From NCBI RefSeq assembly GCF_034190915.1, contig NW_026947490.1:65399494-65463493 (forward strand): a stretch of 64,000 nucleotides of DNA, in the 5' to 3' direction. A model generated the notes under the pieces. It worked only from the letters and a program-made list of their open reading frames with translations. It searched no databases and was not told the origin of the DNA. This stretch comes from Cavia porcellus (Eukaryota > Chordata > Mammalia > Rodentia > Caviidae). The position numbers were made by a program, and so were the translations under genes. Positions 46,210 through 55,905 of the stretch are shown one piece after another; position 1 is the stretch's first letter, and every line of letters begins with the position of its first letter.

Positions 46210-46710
46210 AATAGATCTCCAAATAAAATATCTGCTCATCAGTGAGAGGAAAGTACATTATCCAATTAAAATCATTATGCAAAAATACACTCAGATCCTA
46301 TCTTACTACTTGCACCAAAATGAAATGATACTCTTACATGCCAATCTTACATGCCATGCTAATTTGGAAATGTTTATCAAAATTATTGTTTCAACTATTT
46401 CTTGCATTTACCCTATGAACTGACAAAATATTATCAGCAAATTGACAAAATATATCAGCAAACTTTCGTATTACGAAAATTCTTAATAGTCTTTCAGTAT
46501 TTCCCTTTATACTGATATAGAGAAGTTCTCCAAAACAGTTTGATCCCATTCTGCAGAAAACAGAGTAAATACAGCTTAGTACACATAGGGATACCTGAAT
46601 ATTGACTGATGATGTCTAGAAGGATGGAAAAGTAAAACAGTGAAAGAGTAACATGGGTTTTTTCCTATTTTATCCTTTTTATAGTGTCAAGAGTGTTCAT
46701 ATTGCTTTAA

Positions 46711-46799
46711 TTTTTTTTTTTATCAGTACCAGGGATCGAACTCATGACTGTCTATTTGCAAGGCAGGCGCTTATGCTGCTGAGCTAAATCCCCTGCCCC
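46711..46799 (-). mobile_element. ID SINE, reverse
   Basis: Poly-T, CAGGGATCGAACTCATGACT, AAGGCAGGCGCTTATGCTGC and TGAGCTAAATCCCCTGCCCC; flanked by TGCTTTAA at 46703-46710 and 46800-46807. Confidence 0.93.
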
Positions 46800-46809
46800 T
46801 GCTTTAAAT

Positions 46810-48654
46810 ATTTTTAAAAAGATAAATTTTAAATGTGAAAAGAAAGCCTGAAGTAATTTTAAGCACACTGCTGCTAGTGGCAAACTTTAGAAAACTGGGA
46901 CCAAGGAAAATATTTTCTTCCTTAATATTTATATGTAAATTCAATCTTGATAACAATGCATGGGAGGCATGAGTAAAAACAGTAATCAAGATTTTGCAAT
47001 AAAATTTTTAAAAGATGACATTTAAGAATGTAATAAACACTATGTTGTAAATATACATCCTGTAAATTTTAAAACTATTTTATGTTTTTATTACTAAACA
47101 ACATTCCCTTCTGTGTGAAAGACAGCAGTTTGTTATAAAGAATATGTAATATTCACCTCATCTGTTCTCGGCTACTTAAAGCATGAAGTTACATAAAACA
47201 AAAAAGAAAGTAATACTTGCAAAGGCAGGAAGTGACTTCTACATGTTTCACCCAGTGAGAGGGAAGGCAGCCTCTCCTGCCAGATGACTGGAGCAAGACC
47301 TTGGGCAGCCCCTTCCCACTCCCAAAACACAGGTTACAGTAGCACGCACATCCGTCTATACACCCAACTGACTGTGAAAACACTTTTTTCCACAGGAGCT
47401 GGTGAAATTTTCAGCTTTTCCCATCCTTTTTGTAACAGGAAAAAGAAAAAATAAAAAAATTGCTTTTACTATTTACTAATCACAGAAGGCAGGTTTCCCT
47501 GATTAATCTGAGATTCAATAGTCAGTAGCTGAACTGGTTGTAAAAAATACGTTGAAAAAAGAGAACAAAACTCTAATTTCCCTTGCGTCTCTCAGATTCC
47601 TTTAAACTAGTGATGCAGTTCATGAAATTTAGAATCGCTGACCATGAGAGGGGAAATCATGAAAGGAAGTAGAAAAAAGATATAAACCTCAAAGACGACA
47701 CTGATTCCCTGATCCCAGGAAGGAGACAGCGGAGGCACACTGCATCGGAAGGAAGCCTGAGCGGTCTCCAGTCACAGGACCTCTTTCAATGCTCTCCCAA
47801 AGACAAACCCAACGCGAAGCACTCAGCCCCGTGTAAAGAAAGTCTGCTCTGCTACTGGGAAAACAGGGAAGAACAAGAATTTCCATTAGTAAAATCTGGA
47901 CTGAAGCATAAATACAATTTAGAAGTAATTAGAGTTTCACTTTACTGAGATATTCTAAACAATGCTTTACAAATTGTATTGAGTACTTTAGATTCTCTGA
48001 CCTCTATATCCTAGAAGGTAGAAGAATGAAGATAGTAACTATAGTCTCTATGTTGGAGATACATGAAATTTTTATAAAATATTAGTTAATATTTTGGTAT
48101 TTCGAGTCAGAAACCTGACAGTATATAAATCCAAAATACAGAAAATACTCTAAATACTCTAGTAGGAATCTTTATTTTGTTTCTAATCTCTTTTTTATGC
48201 CTTGCCATTAGATCACAGAAACAAAACTGTAATATCTTGTTTCTTTTCATTTGAAATATGTTGGGAAGTTAAATAAGTTTGAAATGAAGTACCAAAGAAA
48301 TCTTGATGTTTAGTTTTACCTGAGTTATCTGAGAAATGGTGTTGTAATCATCTCTTGGCATAACACAGTCCAAAAAGAATTAATCTCCAGGTTAGAATGT
48401 CATGAGACCCAACCATACTTTTCTACATTTTATCTTATAGAATAGATAAAATGGTAAAAAGAAACAGCACTCTTTAAATTCACAAAAGAATAGCAAATTT
48501 AACACCATATACTGAAATGAACAGAGAAAAAGAATATTCAAGAAATTTTAAGAAATTATGACCTAATGTCCACTTATAAAACATTGAATCAATGTCCCTT
48601 CTCAGTGGTGTATCCTGCTCCAACCCTGACCCATGAAGCACTTAGTAAGAATTG
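46810..48654. other. Intron 1 sequence with two GC-richer patches
   Basis: No repeat firmly recognised. Patches at about 47180-47400 and 47690-47880 are visibly GC-richer than the surrounding AT-rich intron and contain no convincing frame; they could be conserved non-coding sequence or decayed repeats. Confidence 0.4.
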
Positions 48655-48835
48655 AGTATTTTACATGCATTGAATCTGTAAGTCCTCAAAGGGACTCTAT
48701 GGATTGTCTTCATCTTACAGAGAAGGAAAGTGAGAATTTATACAACTCACAGAAGGTAGATTAGTTAGTCCTGGAGTCACGATTCCAACCAAGCCTATGT
48801 GGCTCCAGAGACCATCCTCTGTACACAGTTGTCTT
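48655..48835 (-). mobile_element. MIR SINE, reverse
   Basis: CATGCATTGAATCTGTAAGT, TTGTCTTCATCTTACAGAGA, CTCACAGAAGGTAGATTAGT and TCACGATTCCAACCAAGCCT follow the reverse MIR layout over almost the full length. Confidence 0.8.
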
Positions 48836-49109
48836 AAAATACGTAGAATAATACAGCCCATAAATTAAAGAAAAACTTCAAAGACAAGACAGAAGCAAGC
48901 ATGAGGTTCCCAATATACACACTTCACTGACAAGTACTCAATTAGATCTTTCTGAACATCTCATAATCTAAGATAATACAATTTAAGATATCATTATTTG
49001 TACTTCAGAATGAAAATGTAGGACATACATAGTCATTAAATCTCAGTTCAAAGATTGTTTTATTCTCCTGATTTAAAAGTTCTGATGTTTTTCCACTGCA
49101 TATATCTAT
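48836..49109. other. Intron 1 sequence, nothing recognised
   Basis: Short AT-rich spacer between MIR and L2. Confidence 0.5.
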
Positions 49110-49424
49110 ATCCAAAGTCTTACGCAAGGCAACAGTTATTTCCAGAAATATACGTTACAGCTTCAGAATCTCTTTACCACCTTCTCTCCTGTCCAACGTA
49201 ATCTATTCTCCAGACAACCCTGAACTTTCTTGCTCCCATTCTAATTTTCCCTTTTTCTAGGGAAAATTTCCTTCATCTCTCTGATAAACAGCCGCTTATG
49301 CAACATGTTCCATCCTTCATTCTCTCCTGTCATCTCGTTACCCTCAAAGCATCCCTCACAATCTTAAGTACTTTGGCTACTTGTTCATTTCCTCTTTGGC
49401 TATAGGCAATTTTTCTATACACTA
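49110..49424 (+). mobile_element. L2 LINE, left piece
   Basis: Pyrimidine-rich L2 3' text with TTCTCTCCTGTCCAACGTAA and ACTTTCTTGCTCCCATTCTA, continuing after the LTR at 49915. Confidence 0.6.
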
Positions 49425-49900
49425 GCTTTCTGTTGCTACTGTAACAAACTTCCATCTTCTTCAGTGTCTCAAAGTAAGTTTATTACAGTGCCGGAGGTCA
49501 GATGTTCCAAGATGGCTCTCATTGGGCCAAAAAGCAGGACTGGCAGGACTGTATTCCTTCCATTCCTTCCTCCCACCCCCAATTTCTCTGGGCTGCCTGG
49601 TTTCCTTGGCATGTGGCCCTCTTCTATCTTCAAAGTCAGCAATGATCAGTGGAGAAATCCTTGTAACATGCATTCTGACACGGGCCCTTCTTCAGCTCTA
49701 GTCTCCCTGTAAGGACATGACACTGGGCCAAGCAAGAGAAGCCATGATAACCTTCCTGCTTTAAGATCAGCTGATGAGTAACTGCAATTCCTTCTGCTAC
49801 TTTCATTCTCCTTGGTCAGGTAGTATCTCATACTCAGAAGTCCTAGGGATTAGGACATAGACATATCTGGGAGGCTATTATTCTACCCAACACATTCCCC
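49425..49900 (-). mobile_element. MaLR LTR (MLT1-like), reverse, inserted in L2
   Basis: TTTCTGTTGCTACTGTAACA, AGTAAGTTTATTACAGTGCC, GGAGGTCAGATGTTCCAAGA, CTATCTTCAAAGTCAGCAAT and GGGATTAGGACATAGACATA are the reversed LTR in order, ending in TATTCTACCCAACACA. Nearly full length. Confidence 0.82.
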
Positions 49901-49914
49901 AACTGAAATAATCT

Positions 49915-50025
49915 AATTCCACGAAGGTGAGGACACTCCAGAGTTTACATTCAGGCCTTTACAGGACCTATCAAAGTACACATGTGAGGCACTTGTTGAA
50001 TTAATGAACAAAATGAAGTAAAAGC
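49915..50025 (+). mobile_element. L2 LINE, right piece (3' terminus)
   Basis: CCACGAAGGTGAGGACACTC, then CTTTACAGGACCTATCAAAG, CATGTGAGGCACTTGTTGAA and TTAATGAACAAAATGAAG is the L2 3' end, completing the piece left of the LTR. Confidence 0.7.
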
Positions 50026-50329
50026 ACTACTACCTTGTTGGCATTCTTTTTGACTTCTAACTCTTGTTTTAACCTTTGGGTTTCACAGCTCTCTGCAAAA
50101 GTGCCCATAGGGTATTGTTAAGCTTTCGAGTCTATCATTAGACCTCTGGTCAAGTATAAAGTGTTCTGATACTGTGTTAGTGTAGGGTGAAATGCTTGGT
50201 GAAATGTGTTGAACCAATGAATTTTGAAGTGAAAAGGACATAAAAATTTACGTTAATGACATAGTAATTGTTTGTATGGCTTTCTAATAAAGTGGGGAAT
50301 ATTATGAGTAGAAAGAATATGAAGGTAAG
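50026..50329. other. Intron 1 sequence, nothing recognised
   Basis: No repeat or frame supported. Confidence 0.5.
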
Positions 50330-50630
50330 TCTCAGTCTTATATCTTACCCTTAGAAAACTAAAACCCAGAGAAGTTAGGTGATTTGTCTAGTTACACAAA
50401 AAATTGTTAACCTAGCACAAAACACTATGGATATTTTCTAAGGCCTACCTCTTACAGTAGCCATTAAATTACACTGGTGCATATAAAAACACAGAAACAC
50501 AGTGCCTAGCACAGAGCAAGTGCTCTCCAGGAAGGGCTGCAGATGCTCTTAAAATGCTCATCATTCTAAATACAATCATTTGCAATAGTAAATAATAATT
50601 TATGAAAAGTAGGCCCTCAATAAATACCTG
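50330..50630. mobile_element. MIR-like pieces
   Basis: A reversed MIR-like part (AAACTAAAACCCAGAGAAGT, TAGGTGATTTGTCTAGTTAC) is followed by a forward 3' end-like part (ACAGTGCCTAGCACAGAGCA, GTGCTCTCC). They may be two elements. Confidence 0.55.
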
Positions 50631-50705
50631 GCCAGTCAATATATGATTTTAAAAGTAAGATGGCTAAGCAATTTTAACATGTTAATTTCTTTCCTACTTT
50701 TAGCA

Positions 50706-51031
50706 AGAAAAGGCAGGTAAAGGAAAAGAAATGAGGCAAATGCGAGAATTGCATCAACTTCTGCCATGGGGCACCCCAACTTGTCTATTAGCAAATCGTT
50801 TAGAACAAGAGGTTGAAGCCATTTCTGTAACAAGCCAAAGGCATTTTCTTCCTTTTCTTTTAGCACTGCACTAATGATACAAAGGCCAATGGTTGCCAAA
50901 ACTGTGCTGTCTTCATACAAATCAAGACAATGCAGCAAACTTTCTTTGCATATCTCACTGCTACTCATTCCCAGTTTTGAAAGAAGATAGTTTTTAATTA
51001 AAAACATCCTTACTGAAGTAGCAAAATGCAC
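50706..51031 (-). pseudogene. Exon-like open frame, unidentified protein segment (helical, ARM/HEAT-like)
   Basis: I do not recognise the protein. The minus-strand frame is open for about 130 codons in AT-rich DNA and has protein-like composition: HFATSVRMFLIKNYLLSKLG, then SSSEICKESLLHCLDLYEDS, TVLATIGLCIISAVLKEKEE, NAFGLLQKWLQPLVLNDLL and EVDAILAFASFLFLYLPFLA. The amphipathic helix pairs resemble ARM/HEAT repeats. The likely edges fit splicing: on the minus strand an AG lies just before (ACTAG|GTGCATTTTG near 51034, or CTTCAG near 51013), and CTAAAA|GTAGGA near 50703 could be a donor. It is on the ZEB1 strand but fits no ZEB1 domain. It may be a duplicated exon of another gene, a nested gene's exon, or chance; type set to pseudogene provisionally. 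Confidence 0.4.
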
Positions 51032-51735
51032 CTAGTTAAATCTTGACCCTTTTTAAGATTAAAAAGGGGGAGGGAGGAACATGTATCTGCTAAATATCAG
51101 AATGCAATGGCATAAGTCCCTTACAACTGTTTAAATTGCTAGCTAGTGATCTGGCAGATTTTAACTTGCATGAATAATTGGTAAGGTAGGTTTATTCAGA
51201 ATAAACTATCTGGCAGCCATTTTCTCAAAAATAAACCAAAAGAGGCTGTTGTTTAAAGGAGAAAAACGGCTAAATTTGTTACCAATAATAAAATTTGAGC
51301 TTTCAGATATAAATTACAATTTTGGAAAATCTATCAACTGCCACTGTGACTTTCACAATTTCTGAGTTTTAAAGGCCCTTCTGAAGAGATCGGTGCTACT
51401 ACTGCTGATTTTAAAAATGTAGTAAAATGGAATGTGACCACATTTGGAACAACTCAGTGAAACAATAGATCCCAAATGACTAAGCATGATGTTACAAATT
51501 CATGAATGAGTAAAAAGGCCTTTCAAAGTTCAAGACTGACCAGTGGATTTTAATCATTTTAATAAACTATAAATTAATTCAGATGGGCTTCACTTTCTGC
51601 TTTGCAATTACAATGTAAGAAACTATTATTTGACTTTTGGTGTAGTAATCAAAGAATACTTCCAGCTTTCTGTAAAAGGCTAATTCTAACTTCATATCTG
51701 TCTGAAGGAAGACCTTACTACACTACAAACCAAAC
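51032..51735. other. Intron 1 sequence, nothing recognised
   Basis: AT-rich; contains a short A/G-rich run near 51060. No frame or repeat supported. Confidence 0.45.
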
Positions 51736-51739
51736 AACA

Positions 51740-52420
51740 TACGGTAGCCCCTTATAATCTGCAGTTTCACTTTCCATGGTTCTAGTTACCCACCGTCAGT
51801 ATCAAAATTATTAAATGCAAAATTCCAGAAATAAACAATTCATAAGTTTAAAATGGCATGGCTTTTGTAGAAGTGTGATGACATCATGCATAACCCAGAT
51901 CTTCCCCCTGTAATGTGAGTCATCTCTTTTGTCCAGCATGTTCACACTATGTGCTGCCTGCTTGGTCACTTAGCGGTCATCATGGTCATCAGGTCGATGC
52001 TGCATCAGTGCAAGCAGTGCCGGGACTGGAGTAACTGTTACTTTTCTAAATTAACAATGGCTCTAAAACACAGAAGGAGCAATTCTGGTGATCTGTTTTT
52101 TTTTTTTTTTTTAAATTGGTACCGGGGATCGAACTCACAACCACGTACTTGCAAGGCAGGTGGCTTATGCTGCTGAGCTAAATCCCCAGCCCCCAATTCC
52201 AGTGATTTGGAAATGCCAAAGTGTTTTCTCTAAGTGCACAAGTGGAAGTTCTCAGTATAAGAAAAGAAAAAAACATGTATGCTGAGTTTGTTAAGACCTG
52301 CTGTTAGAATGAATAGGGGGAAAGTAGTGGATATGCTGTCAGTACTACCTACCCACTTAAAGAAGGCCTGGGAGTCTGTCCTCCAGGATAAAGTGAGGGC
52401 TACTGTAATAGATTAAATGC
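51740..52420 (+). mobile_element. Tigger-family (TcMar/pogo) DNA transposon fossil, 5' part
   Basis: GGTAGCCCCTTATAATCTGC, GTTTCACTTTCCATGGTTCT, AAATTCCAGAAATAAACAAT and CTTGGTCACTTAGCGGTCAT are the 5' non-coding part of a Tigger-type element. AACAATGGCTCTAAAACACA is the decayed transposase start, continuing across the ID as GGAAATGCCAAAGTG... TGGAAGTTCTC... ACATGTATGCTGAGTTTGTT. It is truncated on the right near 52.4 kb. Confidence 0.78.
52093..52193 (-). mobile_element. ID SINE inserted in the Tigger transposase
   Basis: Poly-T, ACCGGGGATCGAACTCACAA, GCAAGGCAGGTGGCTTATGC and GAGCTAAATCCCCAGCCCC. The flanks CAATTCTGGTGAT (52080-52092) and CAATTCCAGTGAT (52194-52206) are the target duplication (two differences). 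Confidence 0.93.
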
Positions 52421-52493
52421 AGAAGCACACATAAAATTAGACTTCTATTAGACATTAAGACTTAAAAACATGTCAGCTTCTAGTATTTTTGAA

Positions 52494-52545
52494 CAATTTA
52501 TTTCTAATAAAAATGTTACAATTTATTTCTAATAAAAATGTTACA
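52494..52545. repeat. 26-bp tandem duplication
   Basis: CAATTTATTTCTAATAAAAA followed by TGTTA appears twice head to tail just left of the mitochondrial-like segment. Confidence 0.93.
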
Positions 52546-52589
52546 TTAACATATAGTGGCATTAAAAATTACAAACATTCGAATTTTTG

Positions 52590-53065
52590 TTTTAATTTTA
52601 ATACAGTTTATATTGATAAATATACTCCAAAGCACTTTGGCAGAATTTTCACTCCATTTTCATTTCAACAGTACTACTCCTGCAAATACTTCCCAAGTCA
52701 CTGTGCCACCCTACCTAAATCTATTAGTCCTTGTTGTAACTATTTTAGGCTTTACATCATCAATGGGGTATACTTCTACAACTTATAATCTTATAATTAA
52801 ATTCTCACACATTTCTAAATTCTCGAATCTCAGCATTTTTTGTGTGATTATTCACCGTTTAATCATCATTCCTAAAATTATCCAGCCAAAAAACACAGCA
52901 TCCACTATATTAAATCTGACAGAATAGCACTTCAAAACATCTTCCACTTTCAAATAATAGCACAATAACCATTTATGACCAAAAAATTTAATGAAATTAT
53001 ACTTCTTTTATATTTCTTTTTTAAAATATCACTCCTAGCTGTAATGTTAATTATTATAGCAATTT
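52590..53065 (+). pseudogene. Nuclear mitochondrial segment: ND5 C-terminal part
   Basis: The plus-strand frame reads VPPYLNLLVLVVTILGF, then IIKFSHISKFSNLSIF and VIIHRL, STILNLTE and, after stops, PKNLMKLYFFYISF. These follow the order and spacing of the C-terminal end of mammalian ND5 (the antiporter-like subunit of complex I): the PxxLKLxALLVTLLGF helix, KFNYPSNTFKFSNLLGYFPTI-type block, HRL, SLLDLIWLE and QKGLIKLYF. Several TAG/TAA stops interrupt the second half, so it is a decayed nuclear copy. The frame holds throughout without clear frameshift. The left edge is somewhere around 52.58-52.61 kb. Confidence 0.78.
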
Positions 53066-55690
53066 AAATGACAAAAACTAAAAAATCAACCAGCTACAAC
53101 CATTAAGCAACTTTCATAAATTATAATTCAGATACACCCATAATATGTTCATGAAGGCCTGCCTTTTCACTCTGAAAAATTACTTTTTATCATTTTTAAG
53201 TAAAGGAACTGAGATAAGTTTTGAGAATGGTGCTATTTAATAAGGTACTCATTAGACACATATGTAGCTATTCATTTTAAAGCTAATTTAAATCACATAT
53301 AAAACACAAAACACATTTCAAGTGCTTAAGTAACCATATGTGGCTAGTAGTTACTAGACAAAATACATATAGAACATTTCTATCAACAGAAAATTCTAAT
53401 GGACAGTACTGGCTTACTATGTTGAGGATAGTTGTTTAGTATATTGCTGTCACTGATGTAATTTTTTCAGTTGTGTCACACATTAACTCTGCAAAAAGAA
53501 TATATGTCTTTTGAGGTCAGAGACTACAACACTGAAGTCTGAATCCATGTAAATATGTTGTGATACTGGTATGGTAATATTTTATATATAGATACTACAT
53601 CCCACAAATGTCTCATGGTTATGTACTTAGGCATTAAGATGCTGAATAAGACACTTGATAAACTACTTATAATAATAGGTCAGGTGCTATGTAATTATGT
53701 TTATCTTCTACATTTTAATATATTTTATCTAAATTTACCATTACTAGGCCTCTACTTTTTCTCTTACACCTCTTGAATAAAGTACTTAATGTTTATGTTG
53801 TTTCATTTCACATTTCCATGAATAAAATTTAATCACAGTCTATGCTTTTATCAGTTGGTCATATAAATAGGACCTATAGTTTATGATTATGGACTTCTAA
53901 TTAAGACTTTCAAGTTTTCCAAAGAACTCTATGAATGTGGTTGAATGCAATGTTTTCATTAAATCTTTACATTAATTCAATTACCCTAAATTCATAAAAA
54001 TAAATTGATTAAATTTGTTTTGAATAAATTTGTATTACCTAAGTATAAAATTTTGTTTCTGTGTATTTCTGTAATATTCTTAAGTCTTTAAAGTTTAGCA
54101 CTTACTATTTTGATTTCACAACTCTTATGTCCTACTAAAGATAGTGAATAAAGTTGGTTAAAGCTAATTGAAACTAAAATTTAAAATAAATTTTGCTTAA
54201 ACACACTTCTAAGATTTTACATATCAAGTCACTGCAAAGTACTCTGGGTGACAAATTCTAAGCTTGGAACCCAGGGTTCTATCTGCTGTACTGTTCATCT
54301 ATAGTAATAGGTCAAGATTTATGCCATAATAAATGCTGCTTATTATTTCGAGTTCAGTTCCAGGCAATACTCTGACAACAAGGTCACATTTATAGGAAGG
54401 AAGATAACAGGAGAAATATGTGGGCTTCTGGCCAGGTATGTTTTTCTTAGTCAACAACCATGATATTACCTGGAACTAGGTGAGAGCTTGGGTATGCTTG
54501 TAAATATACTCAAGATCTCTGCCAATTTAAGGCTGGGCATAATCCCTTCCACCTACCCCTACAGATTCTTTTTTGAAACAAGAAAAATTTTGCTTAAGTC
54601 TGTTTTTCAGTTGAGAAAAGCAAAAATACAAAGTATGAAACTAATACATTATTTGTACAATAATAAGCAACACAAATTTGGGTCTTATAAAAGCCCATAA
54701 TCATGACAAATAATTGTATATACTGTAAATTGAATCAAAGTAATTTATTTCTTCAATAAAAGCAAATAAAAATAATAACTATTTAAATACAGCAATTTTT
54801 ATAAACCATAAACTTTATATTAGTTTCCAAAGTCTCTGCTTTCAATTGTGTCTTGCTATGTAAGTTCATTCCAAATAATGCAACTAGAAGGCTTATGATC
54901 TAAAAAAGAACATAATAAGCTGTTTTATTTTCCACATAAATTATGTGTGTGTAAATAACATTAATCTAACGGTAAAAAGTTTCCAACACACTTGTAGTGG
55001 TAGAAAAATTTTTAAAAAGCAAAAACAGATTGAATAGCTTAAATTTGTATAAGTTTGAACACGGCAACATTTGAGAAATTTAGATTCGTCTTTAAGTTGA
55101 AAACAGACAATTTTAAATAAGTTTGTATCATGTCTGTCAGCGGTAGTAAACTGAAATACTATTTGAAAGCAAATATTTGGCTTGCAGAAGGGAACAGTTT
55201 CTTAAAACTTACCAAGGTATTAATAATAGTGTAAAGGAGGTTTTGGAATCATGTTAATTGTGGATGAAAAATTCAATGACTGTTATGTTCCTAAATCTTG
55301 ATTTTCTCACACAGCATGTGGGAGTCAGAACTACTTATAAGATTGATTTTAAATCTGAATGAGGTACAACCTACTTAGCATAATATATATGACATGCAAT
55401 AAGTGACCTTACACTGTACACACAACATTGTATGCAGTGTCTTCCAAACACAGACACACAGACTTGAAATAAACATTTCATTTGGATTCACCTTAATAAT
55501 TTACTATTGGACTTTATAAAAACATGCATTATTTCAAGTATTATTTAGAAATTTAAATAAGATTAATACTTCAAAAACAGCAGTGAAACAGGATATTAGA
55601 ACCGTCTCAAAATTCTTCCTTCAACTAAGAATTCTGACTATAAATACTCCCAGAAGAGCCACTGAATTTTAAAGCAATCAGGTTCAGCCT
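53066..55690. other. Intron 1 sequence, nothing firmly recognised
   Basis: 2.6 kb of very AT-rich sequence without gene-like frames. A MIR-like trace (GACAAATTCTAAGCTTGGAA, CCCAGGGTTCTATCTGCTGT) lies near 54.25-54.31 kb. Confidence 0.45.
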
Positions 55691-55699
55691 TCTATATCT

Positions 55700-55770
55700 C
55701 AGATGAGGAGAGATAGAGAGACAGACACAAGGAGAAGAGGAGAGACAGACTGACTGAGAGAAAAGGAGGT
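55700..55770. repeat. Purine-rich GA/GACA low-complexity tract
   Basis: GATGAGGAGAGATAGAGAGA and AGAGGAGAGACAGACTGACT form an imperfect GA-rich run. Confidence 0.85.
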
Positions 55771-55789
55771 TGGGTCATATGGTCTGAGT

Positions 55790-55905
55790 CCCTGTGTCAG
55801 TGGTGGCAAACTTGCAGCACATGTGCTGCAGCAGGCTGTTTGCTATCACTGAAAACTCTAAACGGTTCACCATCACTGAAATACTAACCAACACCTCCAG
55901 CCACC
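55790..55905. repeat. Dispersed repeat with hAT-like inverted ends, copy 1
   Basis: CAGTGGTGGCAAACTTGCAG at 55798 and GGTTCACCATCACTG ending at 55878 are imperfect inverted repeats; a related copy lies at 61805-61910. Similarity between the copies seems to run slightly past the inverted ends. Confidence 0.55.

Larger units (their letters stand above)
45610..46330 (+). mobile_element. Old L1 ORF2 fragment, strongly decayed, with MIR-like insert
   Basis: AAAATTCAATGCAATTCTGA followed by ATTTTCAAGTTTATCTAGAG resembles the L1 ORF2 stretch after the palm. It is interrupted by a MIR-like segment (45800-45985). The part after it is only faintly L1-like. Confidence 0.4.

Noticed and set aside
51949..52176. 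Small gene with a Cys-rich 75-codon frame
   Set aside because: It is Tigger sequence running into an ID SINE poly-T.
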